From Channa striata (Eukaryota > Chordata > Actinopteri > Anabantiformes > Channidae), in the NCBI GenBank assembly GCA_033026295.1, contig CM065188.1:14600642-14664641 (forward strand): a stretch of 64,000 nt of DNA, read 5' to 3'. Shown piece after piece: positions 58,866 through 64,000 of the stretch. The position numbers were made by a program, and so were the translations under genes. The stretch's first letter is position 1, and each line of letters opens with the position of its first letter. The notes under the pieces were generated by a model. That model did not search any database. It was not told where the DNA came from and saw only the letters and a list, made by a program, of their open reading frames with translations.

Positions 58866-58869
<4 letters not shown>
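58192..58869. other. Non-genic stretch
   Basis: AT-rich sequence with short overlapping frames. Nothing recognised. Confidence 0.4.

Positions 58870-58903
<34 letters not shown>
58870..58903 (+). repeat. (CA)17 microsatellite
   Basis: Pure CA run of 34 bases. A shorter one lies near 59,030-59,042. Confidence 0.97.
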
Positions 58904-58907
<4 letters not shown>

Positions 58908-60089
58908 CAGTCATGTACTGTAGATACACACATTCATGTGCACAGGCAGGATACAATGGCATAGCTACATCGATGTGCACAAGCTGCCGTTTCAACATTT
59001 ATTAGCTGGACGGCAAGACAAACTGTCTCACACACACACACACTTAATTCAAGCAAGCGAAGGACAACCCTCCCTCCCCATCACAACCTGTCATTCACTG
59101 TATGCCAACAACTTCCTGTTTGAACTTCAACTCATCCTCATTTTCCTCTGTCACCCTCAGCTTTACTGTACATAAAGCATATCCCACGCTCCCGCTCAGC
59201 CTCCCTTTCACCTCCCTTATTTTATCGCTCGCTCTACTTTTACACGCATGGATGCACATATGAAAGAGAAATAGGATCCACGACAAAGGCAAAGTGTTGT
59301 AAAGATCCCATAAATTCATTCCCTGCCCCTCCTTCGCCCTCCAGACTTGCATGGACTAATCGTGACTAGTCCACTAGAAGAATATTGCATCAAGAAATGG
59401 CTGCGGTAAAGTGTTTGGCGGCACAGCGATGTTGCAATCAGCCCTTCCCATCTCATCCCAAACACAGTCAGCACAGCTGATGGTCAGTATTGTGCAGCCG
59501 GCGATTCGGCTTCAGTTTGGGAATGTCTGGATCAACTGCAGCCAGTTCAGTCCAAACACGCTGTGCACTTGAAAACATTCCGTTATTATGTACGAGGAGC
59601 CAGGAAAATATACCACTTCATCATGCTGCCAATACTGAGCCTGTTTTCCTCTGAATATTCAACTTATGGTATCAAACCATAGTTCATATAACTAGCTATT
59701 CAACTGTGCAGAAGAATCGTATCACATGATGCAGATCAGGTGACCATCAGTCACCATCATCCATTTGACCTTTTATCACTTTAAAAACTTAAAATTTGAA
59801 ATCCAACATATTAAACACCGTCTTTTGATTTTTAATCAACTTTACTCCCCACTGGGGGATCTTTGGACACGCCTGCTACATTCAAAGCACTAGTACCGGG
59901 AGAGAACTGTACCGTGTTGCCAGGTGCAGGTAGGAATTCAGCCAGTGGCCCTGCTTTGCCAACGGAATCCCAGCCTCTTCCTAATTCGTATATGTGATGA
60001 AGATTGACATTATTTTTTCTCTTCAACCATAATCCCAGAGTAAGAAGCTCTCGCTGCACATGCTCATCCTTCTCCCATTTATTCAAAAA
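58904..60089. other. Non-genic stretch
   Basis: Unique-looking DNA. No exon, repeat or RNA recognised. Confidence 0.4.
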
Positions 60090-60400
60090 CACATTTTCAG
60101 TGAGTGTCAGGAGCTAAAGCCTTCTCGACTTGGGTACGCGCTGCTTCCCCGCTGGGCTCCATCAATCAATAAGAGCAAGCAGAAACGCTGGAGTTCATTT
60201 CTATGAAAACATCCCGGCTTCTTTATTATTTTCAGATTGTGTATGACATCAGGCTCCGGCGTGATTTCAGGGAGCACGTTGGTGATAGCTGCCAATGTGC
60301 CTGAGCTAGTCAACCCTGGTGATTATCGGGCTTTGTCGAGAATATAAAAACTCTGGGCCCCAACCTCTAAAAGGCAATCTCAGCGTTAAGCTGATCTTTG
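60090..60400. promoter_or_regulatory. CNE-like block with an open minus-strand frame
   Basis: Repeat-free: gctccatcaatcaataagag, aaacatcccggcttctttat, tgtatgacatcaggctccgg, gtgatagctgccaatgtgcc. A 68-codon minus-strand frame (60,107-60,313) covers it with a fairly protein-like peptide (LAAITNVLPEITPEPDVIHN), but no convincing splice sites were found. Enhancer-type is preferred over exon. Confidence 0.28.
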
Positions 60401-62574
60401 TCTGCTGAATTCTAACGACGGAGGTGTATCTGCAGCTGAGATGTAGGAAAAACATGTTCAGACCAGCTGAGACACCTGCTGAGCTGAGGTGAAGCCATGT
60501 ATAGATCAGAGGGATGAATGGGTTTGGTAGAAGCCGAGCTTACAAGCTGCTTACACACACAAGGAAAGGGATTATGAAAGAAGAAAATGATAAACATCTG
60601 CGACAGATTCCAACGTATTTTCGGGCTTTTGAGGCTCTCTGCTAGATCTGTCATCAACTTCCTGTTGAGAAATTAGTCTACCGAGTCTCGTTTGGGTCAT
60701 CCGCCCACGCTGTAACAGACTGATAGGACTCGGGAGTTACAATCAAACCGAGACAAACAGCTTTTGGGAAATCGAGTAAGAAAACACACGTGTTCAAATA
60801 CACTGTCGCACACATGCGAACGCTGAATCGAGCAAACCACCGGCTGAATTAAAGCGCACAGAGAGAAGGTGAGATGTGAATTACACAGCGTCGTGTCAAG
60901 GTCACTTCAGCTCAGCAGCTAAGTGCTTCCCAAAGAGTGTATTTTTCTCTGAAAGACTGTTTCCTATGAGATCTCATTCTGCTTTACTGAGGCCTGTCAC
61001 ACTAGTTTTGTGTGTGTGAGAGAGACCGTGACTATTTTTCTTTTTCTATTTAAAGCCACCGCTGCTACCGGCGGAATGAAAAAATAAAGAGTCTCGTGTA
61101 AAATATACTTTGTAATTCCATTGATTTTTTTAAAAATATTCCTGATCTTCCAAAGTTTATTACTGCGCTGATTTTAAATTCTCAGCTGCACCCTGCTCTC
61201 AAAACACAGTTTAGGTCGATTACTGCACAACATGGCACCTAAATTGTATTTAATTTTTTTCTGACAGTGTGTTATACTTACTGAAAACCTGTACAACAGT
61301 TTGTCCTGACATGTGCTGAGTTTAGTTAGTTAAGGAAACCTGAGCTCGTGCAACAGTCCACAGTGCCTCACGTCCAAATGTACTTGTCCAACCCTGTCTG
61401 CTAAAAGTTAACGTTCCTAAACAACTAAACGCGTTTAGGTTTTACAGAAAAATGTAATTCCAGCCACGTTACGTTTACTGTGAACATAATAACAATACAT
61501 TAACATTTAACATGGCGAGTTGCAAATATGTCGATACTGAACATTTGAAAATATGTTACCAGACGAGGTTTTTGTCCACCAAAGTATCTGCTCCATGAGT
61601 TTGGGTTACACGAGCTGGTTACAGTCAGAAGAAGATTGAGGGCAGGTGTAATATGTGCACAAATTTAGCACAAAATGTGTTTTATCACACATCCATAATC
61701 TTTCTCCAACCCGTGTGTCAGTGGTTTTCTTGCCTGAACATAACCAGACACGGGTCTGGAACTGAACTCAGGTCTTTGTCTTGCATCGGAACAAAATGAT
61801 GAAAATCCCGTTTGTAATTTTGTTGTCTGGGAACATCATTTTCAGGAGGCAGGGTTGCATCCACACATACAAGCATATAATACCCATATAATACCCATAA
61901 TTAATATGTTTCTATATCACTAAACTACAAGCATCAGTTCATTTTTGTGGGGAACTGCAACTGGATTACGTTGTCTATTAACTAATAAGGTGCTAAGTGG
62001 AAAATGTTGATATTGAACAAAATTCCACAGTGTTTTCATATTTGTCTGACAAAATGTCTGAACTCGCAGTGCAAACACACAATTTATATACATGACTTTT
62101 TCATATATAAAATAAATATGTGTGTGTGTGTGTAAAACACAGACAGATGATGAGAACACACAATCAGATCAACGACTGAGCAAAGTGTTGAGTGATAAGT
62201 TATGACTGCTCATGCATTAGCAACAGAGAAGCAACGCAACGCATCCAACGGCTGCACACCCGTGAGTTCTGAGCCACACTGTTGCAGTGGCTGCAAATCC
62301 CCTTAATCACCATGAACACGGGCACTGTACTTTATTTCGATTCGACAAGCCCCCTGTCGTCTCTCCTGATTGGGGGCTCACATGGATCTTCATGTATGAG
62401 AACATGTTTGAGAACAACCAGAACCAGAGCAGGTGCCCACCGGCTGTCCAGTTCTATGCAGATGTTTACAGAAATCACGAATTTTTCTATAAATTTTTAC
62501 AGATGTGTAGCAATTTCACGCTATGGATGGGGACACGTGGCTGCTTATGCAAATTTTACATCTTCGACGTTACT
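60401..62574. other. Non-genic stretch
   Basis: AT-rich. Part of 61,210-61,870 has the look of dispersed fish repeat DNA (cacaacatggcacctaaatt; catcattttcaggaggcagg) but I cannot delimit it. The two overlapping plus-strand frames near 62,282-62,641 have no domain. Confidence 0.35.
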
Positions 62575-62605
62575 ACTGGACACCATGGGAACAACGGTGT
62601 CCAGT
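62575..62605. repeat. 10-bp inverted repeat, 11-nt loop
   Basis: ACTGGACACC (62,575-62,584) and GGTGTCCAGT (62,596-62,605). It lies at the left edge of the repeat copy that follows and may be part of it. Confidence 0.85.
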
Positions 62606-62800
62606 ATTGACACTACAGGGGCGACCACAGAAAACGGTTAAGGAAAAGGTTAAGATGAGGCACAAAAACTTAAAAGATAAGTGACATAAAAACAAGAGGC
62701 TACAAACAGTGACAATGGCACACGTACTTTCTAACTATAAGCGTCAGCATGTAAGGGACGGGAAGTGGCGCTTTTTGACGCCTTGGGAATGAGAACCTAA
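62606..62800 (+). mobile_element. Best-preserved copy of the 'GACGCC' dispersed repeat
   Basis: gaaaacggttaaggaaaagg, taagatgaggcacaaaaac, gcgtcagcatgtaagggacg, gaagtggcgctttttgacgc and cttgggaatgagaacc in order. I recall similar sequence as common in percomorph genomes but cannot name the family. It is non-coding, about 0.2 kb, with no terminal repeats that I can define. Confidence 0.6.
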
Positions 62801-63318
62801 ACTGTTATATCCTCACACCCACTCTTTCCCAAAAGCCATACTGTTAATTTAATCCTAAAACTTCGAATGGGGTCCAGATGGTTGTCCCCAGATGGGTGAT
62901 AAGTCCCAGTAATGGGAACGTGTAAAAAGGTAATGTCCCCACAAGGCAGTTAGCCTTGTTCTCTCCACATCACCATAGCGATAATCCACATTACAGGGGC
63001 CACAGTTTATACACGGGTGGTGTCAAAACAGCGGCGAGACTGTGCAAACCCATCACCAAATGCAGACGCTGTGCAATAATTCCCGCTGAGCGCTGTGAGA
63101 AATTTCATCTCTAAAACACGCCTCGAATGTGGCGTGAAACTTGCTCTTCGGGCTGAATCCGCTGGGTCTTCGAGGCCGCAGGCCGCAGTGGGGCTTCATG
63201 TGTCTGGCTATAATTACTCACAGTATGTTCAGAAAATGCAACACCCTAAATAATTTGGCTGTACCACTTCAAGCTCAGTGCTTGGCTATAAAATGTCCAA
63301 TTCCAGCTTACATGGTTC
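62801..63318. other. Non-genic stretch
   Basis: No recognised element. Confidence 0.4.
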
Positions 63319-63385
63319 TTAGATTAGATTAAATTAAAGTTTAATGGTCCCGGTTTGGAAATTAGGCCACTTCTGCAGAAAAAAA
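63319..63385 (+). repeat. Possible relic of a 'gattagatta...actttattgtccc' fish retroelement tail
   Basis: ttagattagattaaattaaa followed by gtttaatggtcccggtttgg and aaattaggcc resembles the 3' end of common teleost LINE-type repeats. Short and decayed. Confidence 0.35.
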
Positions 63386-63469
63386 TACAAGAAAACCAGA
63401 TAGAGACATAGTAAACTGAGATTACAGCAGAGGCACACTCACACACAGGCCTTCGTACCTGATTCCCAT

Positions 63470-63990
63470 CTCATGTCCAGTGCCCAAGGTAGTCATGACA
63501 CATTTATTACCTGGCACATAAATAGCTTCAGATGCAGACAGTTTTCCCACTACATGCGGTACAGATAACCTTTTGATTTCCGAAGTGTCCGACAGGTAAT
63601 TAGGTACAACCTTTCCTGGGCTTAATTGTATCTATCGGAGTTAAAGTGAGAAGCGGTAAAGGAAATGGTTCCCGAGTTATCCTCGCACGGAGTCGAACAT
63701 TAATTTGCAAGATAAGGTTAGCCTTCCATCGCCAGACCTTTCTGCTCACTTCGATTTTGCAGCGTGACAGCAGAAGAGAAAAAGGGAAACGTTTAAAATG
63801 GGAATGAAGCCAGAGAAAACGTCAAGAGAAAATGTATATTTTAGCTTTTCAAACAAGCGGAGGTGTGGCGCCTCCCCGGAAAAACCTTTGGACCCAATCA
63901 GAGTAAATTAGCCCGTTGATCAAAATGCAAAGGCTGGTACGGAAAGAAATGGGGTGAAACTAATCGTGATCATCATCCAGCAGCTGTAAA
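63470..63990. promoter_or_regulatory. CNE-like block at right edge
   Basis: Repeat-free: cccaaggtagtcatgacaca, ggtacagataaccttttgat, cgacaggtaattaggtacaa, cttaattgtatctatcgg, cattaatttgcaagataagg. GATA- and homeodomain-type words are dense. It continues to the edge of the window. Confidence 0.3.
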
Positions 63991-64000
63991 GTCAAAATGG

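Overview
The window reads as nuclear DNA of a ray-finned fish, most likely a spiny-rayed (percomorph) teleost. The reasons are two decayed Tc1-type transposons, tRNA-derived SINEs whose tails I know from teleost genomes, fragments of a very common teleost 'ccatccatcc...' repeat, many CA/TG microsatellites, and no sign of bacterial gene packing. Most long open frames are chance products of low-complexity or repeat DNA. I see no complete protein-coding gene, no rRNA or tRNA gene, no CRISPR array, and nothing I recognise as a virus.

Layout. 1-9 kb: single-copy-looking DNA with a 26-bp perfect palindrome, a SINE relic and one possible exon on the minus strand (8,088-8,330). 9.4-13.7 kb: two dead Tc1-like elements of different families, each interrupted by younger DNA. 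13.8-14.5 kb: a long AT-rich stretch that looks like a vertebrate conserved non-coding element (CNE). 15.3-19.4 kb: two diverged copies of a roughly 0.5-kb block, 3.7 kb apart, with a CpG-dense promoter-like segment (17,881-18,230; YY1- and NRF1-like sites) between them. 21-26 kb: CNE-like DNA, a CpG cluster, and three repeat copies including two SINEs. 29.8-31.4 kb: a teleost repeat, then the best coding candidate of the window: a 3'-terminal exon on the minus strand with an acidic C-terminus, a stop codon, an AATAAA signal and a one-base frame break. 32-44 kb: CNE-like blocks, an unusual alternating inverted repeat (35,810-35,892), pyrimidine-rich tracts and a (TG)44 microsatellite. 45-64 kb: more SINE and repeat relics, a microsatellite cluster at 49.6-50.0 kb, and further CNE-like blocks.

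Interpretation. This looks like a gene-poor intergenic region or a very large intron, of the kind found around developmental regulator genes. There is no set of genes working together to describe. The items most worth following are the candidate terminal exon at 31.2 kb, the orphan CpG promoter at 18 kb, a dispersed repeat family with six copies here (one nested inside a Tc1 element), and the inverted repeat at 35.8 kb. All CNE calls rest on composition and motif density only; conservation cannot be shown from one sequence.
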